DNA of 45,480 nt from a bacterium (GTDB taxonomy: Bacteria > Bacteroidota > Ignavibacteria > SZUA-365): NCBI GenBank assembly GCA_020444325.1, contig JAHLLD010000019.1:1-45480 (forward strand), given 5' to 3'. The position numbers and the translations under genes were made by a program. The notes below the pieces were generated by a model, which was not told the origin of the DNA, searched no databases, and was given only the letters and a program-made list of their open reading frames with translations. Shown here piece by piece: positions 45,381-45,480 of the stretch (position 1 is the first letter of the stretch; each line of letters starts with the position of its first letter).

Positions 45381-45480
45381 TCCCGCGCGATGCGAAGCGG
45401 CGCTCCTGCGTGAGCGCAAGCGAACTCCCGCGCGATGCGAAGCGGCGCTCCTGCGTGAGCGCAAGCGAACTCCCGCGCGA
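45381..45480. repeat. 45-bp GC-rich tandem repeat running off the window
   Basis: Identical 45-nt units start at 45381, 45426 and 45471 (TCCCGCGCGATGCGAAGCGG...), the last cut by the window end. Each unit has an inverted repeat GCGCTC-CTGCGT-GAGCGC and an in-frame TGA, so it is unlikely to be coding. Copies appear exact, which suggests recent expansion. Confidence 0.85.

Overview
The window reads as a chromosomal segment of a Gram-negative bacterium of the Fibrobacteres-Chlorobi-Bacteroidetes group, probably near Ignavibacteria or Kapabacteria rather than classical Bacteroidia. Four lines of evidence support this. Five large secreted proteins end in the type IX secretion (T9SS) type A sorting domain, several with a PNPFNP signature. 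Two PorV/PorQ-family outer-membrane proteins are present. A giant adhesin is built of SprB-type repeats. Several intergenic regions carry the Bacteroidota promoter form TTG-N20-TAnnTTTG. LpxB and TatA show a diderm cell with lipid A and Tat export. No rRNA or marker gene here fixes the genus.

Layout. 1-1.7 kb: the 3' end of a repeat-rich T9SS cargo gene. 1.8-5.3 kb: a leftward four-gene operon (AtuA/DUF1446 protein, its small partner, and a two-subunit transketolase). 5.6-9.8 kb: a POT-family peptide transporter, then a convergent sortilin-like beta-propeller T9SS cargo. 10-12.3 kb: a rightward amrA-amrB-DUF2520 operon. 12.4-17.8 kb: a leftward surface operon (lipoprotein, beta-propeller T9SS cargo, two PorV-like barrels, GT4 glycosyltransferase) behind a promoter and a strong leader hairpin. 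18.0-24.2 kb: a leftward housekeeping operon (psd, pssA, purS, purQ, tatA, gatA, HAD phosphatase, M50 protease). 24.4-31.3 kb: short mixed-strand units (ICMT-like methyltransferase-lpxB, def-fmt, an atypical SDR, pirin, polysaccharide deacetylase-methyltransferase). 31.3-31.8 kb: an AT-rich non-coding island. 31.8-42.7 kb: two giant secreted proteins, the first a 2480-residue SprB-repeat adhesin. 42.8-45.5 kb: katG, an initiator tRNA, and the start of a GC-rich 45-bp tandem repeat that runs off the window.

Functional themes are envelope building (PE synthesis by PssA and Psd, lipid A by LpxB, glycan modification), initiator Met-tRNA formylation and deformylation (fMet tRNA, Fmt, Def), and heavy investment in T9SS surface proteins. 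The most unusual structure is a palindromic repeat of about 33 bp with core ATGCA-N5-TGCAT. It occurs as two copies in an intergenic region near 39.3 kb and as four in-frame copies inside the 3' end of gatA, where it is translated as MQKLH-like peptides and lengthens GatA by about 58 residues. Other points worth a second look are the three-unit higher-order periodicity of the SprB array, a long non-terminator hairpin in the leader of the surface operon, a short-chain dehydrogenase lacking the YxxxK catalytic pair, and the grouping of AtuA-like proteins with a split transketolase.
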